This document shows, piece after piece, positions 26,572 through 35,282 of a stretch of 64,000 nt of DNA (its first letter is position 1; every line of letters begins with the position of its first letter). The notes beneath the pieces were generated by a model. That model was given only the letters and a program-made list of their open reading frames with translations, was not told where the DNA came from and searched no databases. The translations under genes and the position numbers were made by a program. The stretch comes from Planctomycetota bacterium (GTDB lineage Bacteria; Planctomycetota; UBA11346): contig JADGDD010000002.1 of NCBI GenBank assembly GCA_016745075.1, positions 318,034 to 382,033 of the forward strand, read 5' to 3'.

Positions 26572-27335
26572 TGCCACCACCAGAAGAGGAAAGCACAGTC
26601 GGTGAAGTACCGGCGTATATGGTCAGTTTTGGTGATATGATTACCTTGCTCTTAACCTTTTTTATTCTGTTGGTGGCAATGGCTGATACTCAATCTGCTG
26701 GTTTGGTGGGTGCAGGTCAGGGGCCGCTTATTCGACATATGAACGCGAAGGGTGAGCCAGGCATTATGAAGGGTCACTTAATTGAACATAGACGAACTCA
26801 TAAGCGGGATGCATGGTGGATACCAGATCAAGATGGTGATCCAGACCAATTAGAAGTGGTTCGGGAAAAACTTGAAAAAGAATTGGTTACCAAATTTAAA
26901 GCTCATGAAGCAAAAGTGAGCTACCATCAAGACCGTTTGGCAATTCGACTGCCAGCTCGCATTCAGTTTAATGTGAAAGGTGAGCCGATTATTGATGAAG
27001 GCGTTGCTGAAGTATTGGACATGGTCGCAGAAATAGCATGGCGATATAAGAAACGGTTTATTCGTATTAACGGTGATGTTGCTGATTTAGATTTGCCATG
27101 GATGGAATGGTCTGAAAGTGCAAAAGTATGCCGTTTGGTCTATGATAACTTATTATGGCGCGGTATTAGCTCCGATCGCATGAGTATTTGGGGTTGGGGG
27201 GCTACCCGCCACTTTGCGTTCTCTGGTGGTTTAAATAGAGGTGTGACCATAGAGATGATAGATTTAGTTGAGCAAAAAACTGAACAAGAGTACAAAGACA
27301 CCAAAAATGAAGGTTATTCTTCAGGGGGGAACTAG
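26571..27335 (+). CDS. MotB-like stator protein, copy 2
   Basis: 254 residues. The membrane segment YMVSFGDMITLLLTFFILL again places a single Asp (FGD) where MotB binds its ion. The C-terminal part (~90-235) follows the OmpA-like order but is very divergent (INGDVADLD for the GHTD region, WSESAKVCRLVYDNLLWRG for the helix, LNRGVTIEMID for NRRV, of which only the Asn-Arg remains). The tandem with copy 1 suggests a heteromeric MotB pair or two alternative stators sharing one MotA. It lies 2 bp before fliL. Confidence 0.8.
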   Translation: MPPPEEESTVGEVPAYMVSFGDMITLLLTFFILLVAMADTQSAGLVGAGQGPLIRHMNAKGEPGIMKGHLIEHRRTHKRDAWWIPDQDGDPDQLEVVREKLEKELVTKFKAHEAKVSYHQDRLAIRLPARIQFNVKGEPIIDEGVAEVLDMVAEIAWRYKKRFIRINGDVADLDLPWMEWSESAKVCRLVYDNLLWRGISSDRMSIWGWGATRHFAFSGGLNRGVTIEMIDLVEQKTEQEYKDTKNEGYSSGGN

Positions 27336-27337
27336 AT

Positions 27338-27913
27338 ATGGCTGACGAAAATGAACAAACAGAACAGGCTGAGACAGCAAGTACTGGAAAAAAGGCGGCG
27401 CCGTCTGACTCAAAGCTGGCACCAATTCTTGGGCTATTAGCAGCACTTATTGTTGGTGTTGTCTTTGGTTTTATGGTGAAGGGTATGATTATGCCCGAAC
27501 AGATTAAAGAAGACGGTGGAGGCACGGAAGTGGTTGGTAGTCAAACCGTTGGCGGCAGTGATAGTGTTCGTTTGGAAGACACGGCGGAACTCGATTTTCC
27601 AACCATCATTGCCAACTTACGTGGTGAAGAAATTGGTCGCTATGTTAAAGTGTCCGTTCGCATTTGGTTGTCTTTGGAAGATATGCAAAGCATTACTGCA
27701 CATGAAGATAGGATTAAAGCAGTCCTACAAGAACAGATGGTACAGGTGTTAAGAAGTTACGATAAGACCGAGATTTCTGATGAACGGGCCTTAACCAAGA
27801 TTAAAACACAGTTCCAAATAAATATGGACCGAGAATTGCGTAGACTCTATAGCAAAGGCCCAGAAGTGACATATGTAAAAAAAATCGTCATGTCTGACCT
27901 GATGCTCCAGTAA
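27338..27913 (+). CDS. fliL: Flagellar basal-body-associated protein FliL
   Basis: 191 residues; a single membrane helix at ~29-50 (LGLLAALIVGVVFGFMVKG) followed by the periplasmic stomatin-like domain (YVKVSVRIWLSLEDM... LTKIKTQFQINMDREL...VKKIVMSDLMLQ). FliL surrounds and steadies the stator under load. The position between motB and fliM is standard. Confidence 0.92.
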   Translation: MADENEQTEQAETASTGKKAAPSDSKLAPILGLLAALIVGVVFGFMVKGMIMPEQIKEDGGGTEVVGSQTVGGSDSVRLEDTAELDFPTIIANLRGEEIGRYVKVSVRIWLSLEDMQSITAHEDRIKAVLQEQMVQVLRSYDKTEISDERALTKIKTQFQINMDRELRRLYSKGPEVTYVKKIVMSDLMLQ

Positions 27914-27927
27914 GAACCGGAAGACCT

Positions 27928-28929
27928 ATGCCAGAAGATATTTTATCACCAGAAGAGCTTGAAGCGCTGCTTGCTACCGTAGAAGAAGACGGTGGGCGCA
28001 GGCGGCGTGAACGAATCATCAATGAGTATGATTTTGTTCGCCCGAATAAGCTTTCTGGTGATCAGGTTCGTTCGTTACAGCATATGCATGAAACGATTGC
28101 ACAGAATCTCACCATGGTGTTATCTACGTACCTACGTGTAAACCTAGAAGTGACCTTGATCAGCCTTGGTCAGCTGAACTTTGACGTATTCCGCTCATCG
28201 TTGCCAAATCCAACAATCATTAACATTTTGAACATGGACCCATTAGAAGAGCGCTCCATTTTAACGATGGATATGAAGCTGGCTTTTAGTTTGATTGACC
28301 GAATGTTGGGTGGAGCGGGTAAAGCGCTGAATCAGATTCGTAATTTAACCACCATCGAACAAAGCTTAATTGATAACGTTACAACGCGCTTCATTGAAGG
28401 TATAACCAAAGGCTGGGAGCGTTTGTTTCCTTTTCGAGTGGATGTTGAAGCCCGAGAAATGGATCCACAATTTATTCAGGTTATTCCGTCATCAGAAATG
28501 GTAATGGTAGTAACCTTTAGCTTACAAGCGCCGGGTGAGATTGAAGCGGGTGAAATGTGTTTTTGCATACCGTTTATTAGCCTTGATCCAATCATGGGTG
28601 ATTTGGGTGATTCATTCCAATTTGCTTCAGCTCATCGAGTACAAAGCCCTGCGCAGGAACAGCATTTGCGTCGGGTTGTAGATGAAACAACCCTGCCTTT
28701 AGAAATGCGGCTTGGCGAGACAGATGTTACCATAGAAGAAATCTTAGCCCTAGAAACTGATGATGTATTGGTCCTAGACCAATTACACGATCAGCCCTTA
28801 CAGGGATATATAGGCGACGAATTACGTTTAACGGCACGAGCAGGTAAAATAGGCCGTAAAATTGGTGTAGTAGTAGAAGATGTCTTACCGGACGAGCCGT
28901 TTGGTACAGGACTAAAAGAAGGCGAATAG
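27928..28929 (+). CDS. fliM: Flagellar motor switch protein FliM
   Basis: 333 residues; C-ring protein that binds phospho-CheY. The N-terminal LSPEELEALL (about 5-14) is the CheY-binding peptide, which implies chemotactic switching even though no che gene is in the window. The middle domain (LGGAGKAL, the FliM GGXG motif) and the C-terminal SpoA-type domain (LEMRLGETDVTIEEILAL) are present. Normal length. Confidence 0.95.
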   Translation: MPEDILSPEELEALLATVEEDGGRRRRERIINEYDFVRPNKLSGDQVRSLQHMHETIAQNLTMVLSTYLRVNLEVTLISLGQLNFDVFRSSLPNPTIINILNMDPLEERSILTMDMKLAFSLIDRMLGGAGKALNQIRNLTTIEQSLIDNVTTRFIEGITKGWERLFPFRVDVEAREMDPQFIQVIPSSEMVMVVTFSLQAPGEIEAGEMCFCIPFISLDPIMGDLGDSFQFASAHRVQSPAQEQHLRRVVDETTLPLEMRLGETDVTIEEILALETDDVLVLDQLHDQPLQGYIGDELRLTARAGKIGRKIGVVVEDVLPDEPFGTGLKEGE

Positions 28930-28938
28930 AGGTGTATT

Positions 28939-29343
28939 ATGGCCGATGAAGCAGAGACAACAGAAAATGAAGCAGCCGATGGACAAAATGTTTCTGAGGC
29001 ATCGTTTCCTGATTTAGGCGGTGTTGGTGGGGATGTAGCCAGTGGTGAAGCGAACTTAGATATGGTTCGTGATATCCCTGTGCGTTTGACCGTAGAACTT
29101 GGTCGGGCAGAGATGCTTATTGAAGAAATTTTACAACTGACATCTGGTAAGGTGATCGAGTTAGAAAAACTCGCTGGTGAACCCTTAGATATTATGGTGA
29201 ATGGTCGCCTACTTGCTCGTGGTGAGGTGGTTGTTGTTGATGAAAACTTTGGTGTTCGTATTACCTCCATTCTCGACCCACGCTCTCGTGTTCAGGCCAT
29301 GTCTGGAGACCGTGAAGGGCCAATTGTGGAGCAATCGGACTAA
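28939..29343 (+). CDS. fliN: Flagellar motor switch protein FliN
   Basis: 134 residues with an acidic, variable first ~45 residues and one SpoA domain (DIPVRLTVELGRAEMLIEEIL, LEKLAGEPLDIMVNGRLLARGEVVVVDENFGVRIT). It forms the lower C-ring and the docking site for FliH-FliI. It is the last gene of the flgB operon; a 7-bp hairpin (29351-29374) follows, without a T run. Confidence 0.95.
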   Translation: MADEAETTENEAADGQNVSEASFPDLGGVGGDVASGEANLDMVRDIPVRLTVELGRAEMLIEEILQLTSGKVIELEKLAGEPLDIMVNGRLLARGEVVVVDENFGVRITSILDPRSRVQAMSGDREGPIVEQSD

Positions 29344-29375
29344 AAAACACCCACTCTCAAGCTGTATAGAGTGGC

Positions 29376-29390
29376 TGGCAAAGAATGAGC
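29376..29390 (+). promoter_or_regulatory. Weak candidate sigma-54 element before gspF/pilC
   Basis: TGGCA and a GC are placed with GG-N10-GC spacing (GG 29377-29378, GC 29389-29390), but the -12 box lacks the TT before GC. It is the least convincing of the four such sites and could be chance. Confidence 0.25.
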
Positions 29391-29489
29391 GGTGCAACAC
29401 TTGCAGCAATTCAAGTGCTTGCGTTATAAGCGTTTAGCTGTCACTATATATTTATAGCTTTTTGACACAAAGTTATAAAGGAGGGGTTC

Positions 29490-30710
29490 GTGGCTAAATT
29501 CAAATACACCGCACGCAATGCGTCAGGCCGTGAAGTAAAAGGCAGCATTGATGCCGTCGATGAAAATGATGCTACGGGTAAGCTCCGACAAAAGGGGCTG
29601 AGTGTTGTAGAACTCACCGAAGCAAAAGCCAAAGAAAAAAAAGAATCATCTTTGTTTCAACAGCCACGCAAAGCCACTGTTGGTGAACTGGCCTTATTTA
29701 CTCGGCAGTTGGCAACCATGCTCTCAGCCGGTATTCCATTGCTTGAAGGTATAGAAATCCTTGGTGAACAAACCATGGAAAGCAATAAAGGTTTTGGTGA
29801 AGGTGTTATGGAACTCACCGACGCTGTTCGCAGCGGTGGTTCCTTTTCAGAAAGTATGGCAGCGTATCCTAAAATATTCCCGCCCATTTATATTAATATG
29901 ATTAAAGCCGGTGAGGCATCTGGTCAGTTGGATAGTATCTTGGATCGACTTGCTGATTACATGGAAGCCAGCGAAAAACTCAAAGCTGAAATTAAGTCAG
30001 CCATGACCTATCCCGTGGTGTCATTGGTGATGGTACTGGCAATCACCGTGTACCTCTTGCTTGGAGTGGTACCAAAATTTGAAATGATGTTTAATTCTAT
30101 TGGTGGTGAATTGCCAGGCTTAACGGTTGTTGTTCTCAGTGCGTCGTATTTTTTGCAAGATCATTGGGGACCTTTGTTTGGTGGTATTGCGGCAGCTTTT
30201 GTCGCCTTGAAGGTTGTTACTAAGACCGAAACCGGTGCGTATGTTATGGATACCGTTAAATTAAAAATGCCGGTATTTGGTGGCCTGAGTCAAAAAGTGG
30301 CTATTAGCCGTTTTGCCCGAACATTTTCAACCTTATTAACATCAGGTGTGCCTATTTTAGGAGCCTTAGAAATTGTGGCGAATACGTCCGGAAATAAAGT
30401 GTTAGAACGTTATATTTTTGAAACACGAGAAACCGTGCGTGGTGGTGAAAATTTATCGGTTAACCTCGCTACAGTATGGGTTTTCCCACCAATGGTAACG
30501 AAGATGATTGCCATTGGTGAGCGTTCGGGTGCACTTGAAACTTTGCTCAGTAAAATATCAGATTTCTACGATGAACAGGTTGAAGTTATGGTAAAATCTC
30601 TGACAAGCTTAATTGAGCCGTTTATGCTTGGTGCTATGGGTTTATTGGTTGGTACGATTGTACTCGCTATCTTTATGCCGATTCTTGAAATGCAAAAAGC
30701 ACTTGGTTAA
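29490..30710 (+). CDS. Type II secretion / type IV pilus inner-membrane platform protein (GspF/PilC)
   Basis: 406 residues, the usual length. Two repeats of the GspF domain: the first around TRQLATMLSAGIPLLEGIEILGEQ (~70-190), the second around RFARTFSTLLTSGVPILGALEI (~275-395), with membrane helices at ~170-190, ~220-240 and ~375-400. The N-terminal domain FKYTARNASGREVKGSIDA is typical. The start is GTG with AAAGGAGGGG upstream. The protein couples the assembly ATPase to pilus or pseudopilus growth. No ATPase or pilin gene is adjacent. The prepilin peptidase at 7263 would process the pilin. Confidence 0.93.
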   Translation: MAKFKYTARNASGREVKGSIDAVDENDATGKLRQKGLSVVELTEAKAKEKKESSLFQQPRKATVGELALFTRQLATMLSAGIPLLEGIEILGEQTMESNKGFGEGVMELTDAVRSGGSFSESMAAYPKIFPPIYINMIKAGEASGQLDSILDRLADYMEASEKLKAEIKSAMTYPVVSLVMVLAITVYLLLGVVPKFEMMFNSIGGELPGLTVVVLSASYFLQDHWGPLFGGIAAAFVALKVVTKTETGAYVMDTVKLKMPVFGGLSQKVAISRFARTFSTLLTSGVPILGALEIVANTSGNKVLERYIFETRETVRGGENLSVNLATVWVFPPMVTKMIAIGERSGALETLLSKISDFYDEQVEVMVKSLTSLIEPFMLGAMGLLVGTIVLAIFMPILEMQKALG

Positions 30711-30773
30711 GCATTGTTGCTGTGTGGTCGGTTGATGAATATTGACACCATAAAAGAGACCTAAGGTTATCCT

Positions 30774-32384
30774 TTGGATTACACCAAACGTACGTCCATA
30801 GATTGTTATGACTCAGCGAGAAAATTAAGCCTCGTCCGCATTTTTTTATTGGCGGCGGCGCTTGGTATTTTTTCCATGCTGGATATTCATCAGAACCTCA
30901 TCGCCTTTGGTATTCAGACGCGTTTATCTGTAATTTTGGGTGCGGTTATTGCCGTTGTTATTGTACTTGTTTTAACAGTGCGGTTGGTTCGTTCACCGTG
31001 GCAACTGGTGTTACACCTTGTCTTTGATCTCATCTGGTGTGGCGCTATTATTTATTTTAGTGCAGGTGTAACAGGTCCAGGAATTTCATTACTATTTGTT
31101 GTTGTTTTGGCTGGTAATTTTGTGTTGCCAGGCATGGTTGTGTTTATTCTATCTGGTATGGCAGGATTAGTGCTCGTTGCAATTGCCTTGCTGTATTTAT
31201 TGGGCGCATCCCCTTTTCCGCCAGGCAGTCTCCCCCCATCTGCGGTAGAATCTGGCCCCATTTTATCAAAACTATTTACCAGCTTACTAGCCTTGTTCAT
31301 TGTTGATTCACTTGGTCAAGGTCTTGCGCGTCGATATTTTGAGCAAGGCCTTGTTGTGGGCGGTATGCTTGATCAAATTGGTGAAGGTGTTTTATTGGTG
31401 GATAAGAAGGAAAACATTGTCCATATTAATGATGAAGCTTTGCGCTTATTACATTTACCAGAACATTGTCGGGGTCAGAATGCTCGCCTGTATTTATCCG
31501 ATGTGCCACTGCTTATAGAAATGGTTTTTACTCGTACTGATACCTGTCTCAAATCCCTTACTAATGTAGAAGGTTGTTATGTCTTAGTTCGTTGTAGCAA
31601 TGCACACGGTCGTAAAGGCAAGGTGATGGGTCGTATCTTAACCATGAACGATGAAACAGATGTTCGGCGTTTGGAAATTGAGGCTCGGCGTAGTGAACAT
31701 TTGTCTCAATTAGGAGAAATGGCTGCGGGTATTGCCCATGAAGTCCGTAATCCACTGGCAAGTTTGCGTGGTTGTGCGCAAGAGCTTGGTGATATTTGTG
31801 CTGAACAAGGATCTGAAGACGCAACCCCTCTGGCAGCTATTATGATTCGTGAAGCTGATAGACTCAGCCGTATTGTGGATGATTTCTTGCGCTTATCAAA
31901 ACAGTCGCAGCCGAATAAAGAGGGCGTGTGTTTGACCGAGTTTTTTTATAATATCAGCGAACAGTTTAAATTGAACGAACAAGCTAAAGATGTTATTGAA
32001 ATCCATATGCCAGATAACTTGTATATGGAAGTAGACATTGATCATCTGTATCAAATTATTATCAACCTTATCAACAATGCGATTGAAGCCGTTGAAAACA
32101 GCCCTGCTCCATTGGTGTTAGTTACTGGATCGGTATGGAATGAACATCAAGTGCTTATTGAAATTTGTGATAATGGCTGCGGTATTCCAGATGCGGCAAA
32201 AGAAAAGATCTTTACCCCATTTTATAGTACACGTTCTCAAGGAACAGGGCTCGGTTTAAGTCTGGTTCAGCGTTTAATCCGAGCAAATGGCGGCAGCATA
32301 TCCGTTCGTGATAATAGTGACGCGGCAGAAACAGGAACACGTTTTCAAGTGCTCTTGCCCATGTACGAAGAACATTCGCTTTAG
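30774..32384 (+). CDS. Orphan membrane sensor histidine kinase (PilS/AtoS-like)
   Basis: 536 residues. About five to six N-terminal membrane helices (~17-180), a PAS-like domain (~195-300), the dimerisation domain with H322 in AAGIAHEVRNPLASLRG, then an ATPase domain (NLINNAIEAVENS, DNGCGIP, GTGLGLSLVQRL). This layout matches NtrB-family kinases such as PilS, which pair with sigma-54 activators. No response regulator is next to it. The start is TTG at 30774 with weak ribosome-site evidence. It lies 63 bp after the gspF/pilC gene, so a role in pilus control is possible (inference). Confidence 0.85.
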   Translation: MDYTKRTSIDCYDSARKLSLVRIFLLAAALGIFSMLDIHQNLIAFGIQTRLSVILGAVIAVVIVLVLTVRLVRSPWQLVLHLVFDLIWCGAIIYFSAGVTGPGISLLFVVVLAGNFVLPGMVVFILSGMAGLVLVAIALLYLLGASPFPPGSLPPSAVESGPILSKLFTSLLALFIVDSLGQGLARRYFEQGLVVGGMLDQIGEGVLLVDKKENIVHINDEALRLLHLPEHCRGQNARLYLSDVPLLIEMVFTRTDTCLKSLTNVEGCYVLVRCSNAHGRKGKVMGRILTMNDETDVRRLEIEARRSEHLSQLGEMAAGIAHEVRNPLASLRGCAQELGDICAEQGSEDATPLAAIMIREADRLSRIVDDFLRLSKQSQPNKEGVCLTEFFYNISEQFKLNEQAKDVIEIHMPDNLYMEVDIDHLYQIIINLINNAIEAVENSPAPLVLVTGSVWNEHQVLIEICDNGCGIPDAAKEKIFTPFYSTRSQGTGLGLSLVQRLIRANGGSISVRDNSDAAETGTRFQVLLPMYEEHSL

Positions 32385-32929
32385 CGGGTTGGACGTTTAT
32401 GCGTGGCTGTTTGTAGTTTCTGATTCGGTTTTGCTGGTTTGGTATACACAGGCGTGTAGTCCGCAGCGTGCGGCTGGTCGGACTCTGTCAGTTGGGTGGG
32501 ATCAACTAGGAGATGGGTGTTACCAGTACGGATCAGAAAGCGGCCATCAGGTGTGCGATCGAGCACCTCTGTTTGTGGAATTACTTGGGCAGCGCTAGCA
32601 GGAGCGGTGCTTTCTTCAGAAAAATGTAAACTTGCGGCACTCACACATACAAGGATAGCTGCGGCTGCGGCGATAAAAGTGGGAGACAAGCGAAATCGGA
32701 TAGTAGTGCTGTCTTGATTTGTGGTACTGGCTTCGTCGTGAGTTTCTAAGGAGAGGCTACATAAATCATAGAGGGCCAAATCTTCTTGGCAGGATTCACA
32801 GTTTGAAATATGTTCAAAGAGGCTACTATCGCTTTCAGCATCAATAAGGTTTTCAGCAATAGCTGGGAGAAGTTCTTTTGCTTCACTACATTTGATAACT
32901 GAATTTGGATCTGGAGAAAGATGGGTCAT
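32381..32929 (-). CDS. Zinc-finger anti-sigma factor
   Basis: 182 residues. The N-terminal ~60 residues carry a C-x(n)-H-x3-C-x2-C pattern (CSEAKELLP, then HISNCESC), the zinc-binding anti-sigma fold. A single membrane helix follows (~88-104, FIAAAAAILVCVSAASLHF), then a ~75-residue extracytoplasmic tail rich in Thr/Pro. The start shares one base with the stop of the sigma gene upstream, so the two are coupled. It should hold the ECF sigma factor at the membrane until a signal arrives. The tail overlaps the 3' end of the convergent kinase gene by 4 bp. Confidence 0.82.
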   Translation of the reverse strand: MTHLSPDPNSVIKCSEAKELLPAIAENLIDAESDSSLFEHISNCESCQEDLALYDLCSLSLETHDEASTTNQDSTTIRFRLSPTFIAAAAAILVCVSAASLHFSEESTAPASAAQVIPQTEVLDRTPDGRFLIRTGNTHLLVDPTQLTESDQPHAADYTPVYTKPAKPNQKLQTATHKRPTR

Positions 32930-33507
32930 CAGAGGTCTCCTCCGAGTATGTCAGCGAGTTTGTCTTTTAGAGCGTTGCGTCCTCGACAGAGACGTACTTC
33001 AACGGCTTGTCTGCTAATATTTAGGCGTTCAGCAATGGCCATATGGTCCAGGTCCTCTTTAAGACGTAGAGAGATGACATCGCGCTGGCTCGCAGGTAAT
33101 TGCTCAATAGCACGGTGTACTGCTTCAATGCGTTCGCTCGAGAGGAAGCGTTCACTCGGATTACGCCCCATGTCACCAGTAGAACGTTGATCAACAGTTG
33201 CCAGAGAACTGCCGCGTGGTCTGCGGTCTTCTCGGCGTAGGTAATCAAGGCTGGCATTACGAGCCACTTGGAAGAGCCAGCCACGAATTGCTTTTCGCTC
33301 ACGAACCGTGTGGATACGTTTCAGTACTTTAATGCTAACCTCTTGATAGACATCATCTACAGCTGACGGGTCTTTGATATAGCGTTCAATAACACAACGC
33401 ACGGCTGCTTGTTCTTGAACAAGCAAATCTGTTCCGGCCTGTTCCCAGCTCTGGGAGATAGACGCTGAATTCATAAGAGGGGGGTGTTCAATGCTCACAG
33501 CTACCAT
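32929..33507 (-). CDS. ECF-family RNA polymerase sigma factor
   Basis: 192 residues. Region 2 is seen as VDDVYQEVSIKVLKRIHTVRERKAIRGWLFQVARNASLDYLRR, region 4 as AIEQLPASQRDVISLRLKEDLDHMAIAERLNISRQAVEVRLCRGR. Together with the downstream anti-sigma gene this is a standard membrane-signalled pair. The true start may be the ATG at 33474 (181 residues); neither start has a clear ribosome site. Its targets are unknown. It is divergent from the SurA-like gene, a common target type for envelope-stress sigma factors. Confidence 0.88.
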   Translation of the reverse strand: MVAVSIEHPPLMNSASISQSWEQAGTDLLVQEQAAVRCVIERYIKDPSAVDDVYQEVSIKVLKRIHTVRERKAIRGWLFQVARNASLDYLRREDRRPRGSSLATVDQRSTGDMGRNPSERFLSSERIEAVHRAIEQLPASQRDVISLRLKEDLDHMAIAERLNISRQAVEVRLCRGRNALKDKLADILGGDL

Positions 33508-33613
33508 AGTACACCATAAGACGCTTTTGCCAAGTGGGGCTTACCAGAAACTTATAAAGAGGTCATTTGCGTCGATCGCTTGCTATGTCTTAGCTGCTCT
33601 TAGCATGCGCGCT

Positions 33614-34843
33614 ATGAAAAAGTGCCGTTATTGGAGCATGCTCCTTCTGCTTGCCGTTACTGTGTCTACCGGCTACGCCGCTGAAGCAACATCAGCTGAA
33701 ATTGTTGATAGACCTGTTTGTTTTGTGAATGAAAAGGTCATCACCCAAGGTGACGTGAACGAGATGGCCAAAATCCTGTTTTACCGTCTTTATCAAGCCG
33801 GAAAGGCAGCAACTCTTACGGAAGAAGATCGTCAGCAATTACGTGTGAAAGCCTTAGATCAACTGATGGATAATGCCTTGCTTGAACAAGAGGCGGATCG
33901 TTTGCCAATGATTAGCATTGATGAAGCAAGCCTGCGCAGGGAAATTGTTGATTTGGCGTATAAAGCAGGCCGAATTCCACGGTTAGAAGAAATCCAAGAA
34001 GGTCTCAAAAACAGTATTACTCAAAAGAAAATCAGCCAAGTAGTGATGTTTTATGACCGTCTTTTGCCGTCAATTGGACCAGAAGATATTCGTCGTCGTT
34101 ATCTTCGTGATCAGCACAGGTATACTTTACCGAGTCGCTTTCGGTATATTGATATTGCAATGGGTCCCGCCAATCAACGACAAATGGCTCAGTTAGCAGA
34201 CAGTCTCAAAACGATGTTGGTGCGTATTAAAGACGAGAATGACGAGCGTATTAGTGTTCTTTTTAGTGATGAAGTCTTACAAAAGGTTTTAGCTGCACAG
34301 GGGGAAGAACGCACCAAGCTTTCTGTAGCCGTCGTAGATTCTTTGTTGGCCTTAGCCACATCTGAATCAACGGTGCGAGTGCCTGCAAACGAGATGCTCT
34401 TCCAAGATGCCTTGCGTCTTCAGCAGGAAAGTACTGCGCTGATGAGTGCAGAACGTCTTGATGCTTTTTTGACAAGCATTCGTACTGAGTTAGTAGCACT
34501 GCCCGGAGCTGAGCGGATAAGCCGCATGAATATATTAGCTCAGCGTTTGAGTCTTAAAACAGATGATGCCAGTCTGTGGCATGAGCAGGGGAGCTTGGAT
34601 GCAGCTTTGGAAACACCACTTTTAGCCTTGCCGGTAGAAGGACTTTCTGATCTTATTCAGCTTGGTGCAGTGCGTCATTTATTATGTCTTGTTGAAAAAC
34701 AAGATGCACAAAACCAGAGCTTGGCTGAGGTAAGTGGTGTTATTTCCAAAGTATTAGAACGTGAGCGTAAACAACAAATCGTTGTTGCATTGCAACAACG
34801 ATTGCGTGAACAAGCTGATATAAGAATGTTAGCTGTAGAATAA
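33614..34843 (+). CDS. SurA-like periplasmic chaperone with degenerate parvulin domain
   Basis: 409 residues from the ATG at 33614, which begins a clean signal peptide (KKCRYWSMLLLLAVTVSTGYA). An earlier ATG at 33491 would add an unlikely 41 residues. The N-terminal domain (CFVNEKVITQGDVNEMAK... ALDQLMDNALLEQEADR) matches the SurA chaperone fold. The last ~90 residues keep only traces of a parvulin rotamase (LLALPVEGLSDLIQLGAVRHLLCLVEKQD), and its catalytic histidines are not evident, so chaperone action without isomerase activity is likely. Clients would be outer membrane or exported proteins. Confidence 0.7.
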   Translation: MKKCRYWSMLLLLAVTVSTGYAAEATSAEIVDRPVCFVNEKVITQGDVNEMAKILFYRLYQAGKAATLTEEDRQQLRVKALDQLMDNALLEQEADRLPMISIDEASLRREIVDLAYKAGRIPRLEEIQEGLKNSITQKKISQVVMFYDRLLPSIGPEDIRRRYLRDQHRYTLPSRFRYIDIAMGPANQRQMAQLADSLKTMLVRIKDENDERISVLFSDEVLQKVLAAQGEERTKLSVAVVDSLLALATSESTVRVPANEMLFQDALRLQQESTALMSAERLDAFLTSIRTELVALPGAERISRMNILAQRLSLKTDDASLWHEQGSLDAALETPLLALPVEGLSDLIQLGAVRHLLCLVEKQDAQNQSLAEVSGVISKVLERERKQQIVVALQQRLREQADIRMLAVE

Positions 34844-34865
34844 CGCTCGTGGCAAGCTTGTATCG

Positions 34866-35246
34866 TTAGCCAATTGTGGCATCATAAGCAGCTGCATCAA
34901 GCAGCGCTTCTAGATCAATGGCGGTCACGCCTTCTAATTTAAACATCCAACCATCAGCAAAAGCAGAGCTATTGATAAGTTCAGGATTATCATGCAGTTC
35001 TTCGTTGGCTGCGCATACTGTGCCAGCAACTGGTGCATAAATATCTGAAGCTGCTTTAACAGACTCCACAACAGCAATAGCATCGCCTTTGCTGACTTCT
35101 GTACCAACTTCTGGGATTTCAACAAAAACTAAATCGCCAAGCTCGCTTTGAGCGTGGTCAGAAATACCAACACTAAAAGTGCCGTCGCCATTATCTTTAA
35201 TCCATTCGTGGCTAGAAACATAACGGCGATCAGTTGGGTTGCTCAT
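34866..35246 (-). CDS. gcvH: Glycine cleavage system H protein
   Basis: 126 residues; lipoyl carrier that shuttles the aminomethyl group between GcvP and GcvT. The lipoylated lysine is in VESVKAASDIYAPVAGTV. The N-terminal RRYVSSHEWIKDNGDGTFSVGIS is typical. It lies 36 bp after gcvT on the same strand. No gcvP is in the window. Confidence 0.96.
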   Translation of the reverse strand: MSNPTDRRYVSSHEWIKDNGDGTFSVGISDHAQSELGDLVFVEIPEVGTEVSKGDAIAVVESVKAASDIYAPVAGTVCAANEELHDNPELINSSAFADGWMFKLEGVTAIDLEALLDAAAYDATIG

Positions 35247-35282
35247 GAGAAGTCCTTTAGGTGTAAGAGAAGAAGAAAATAA

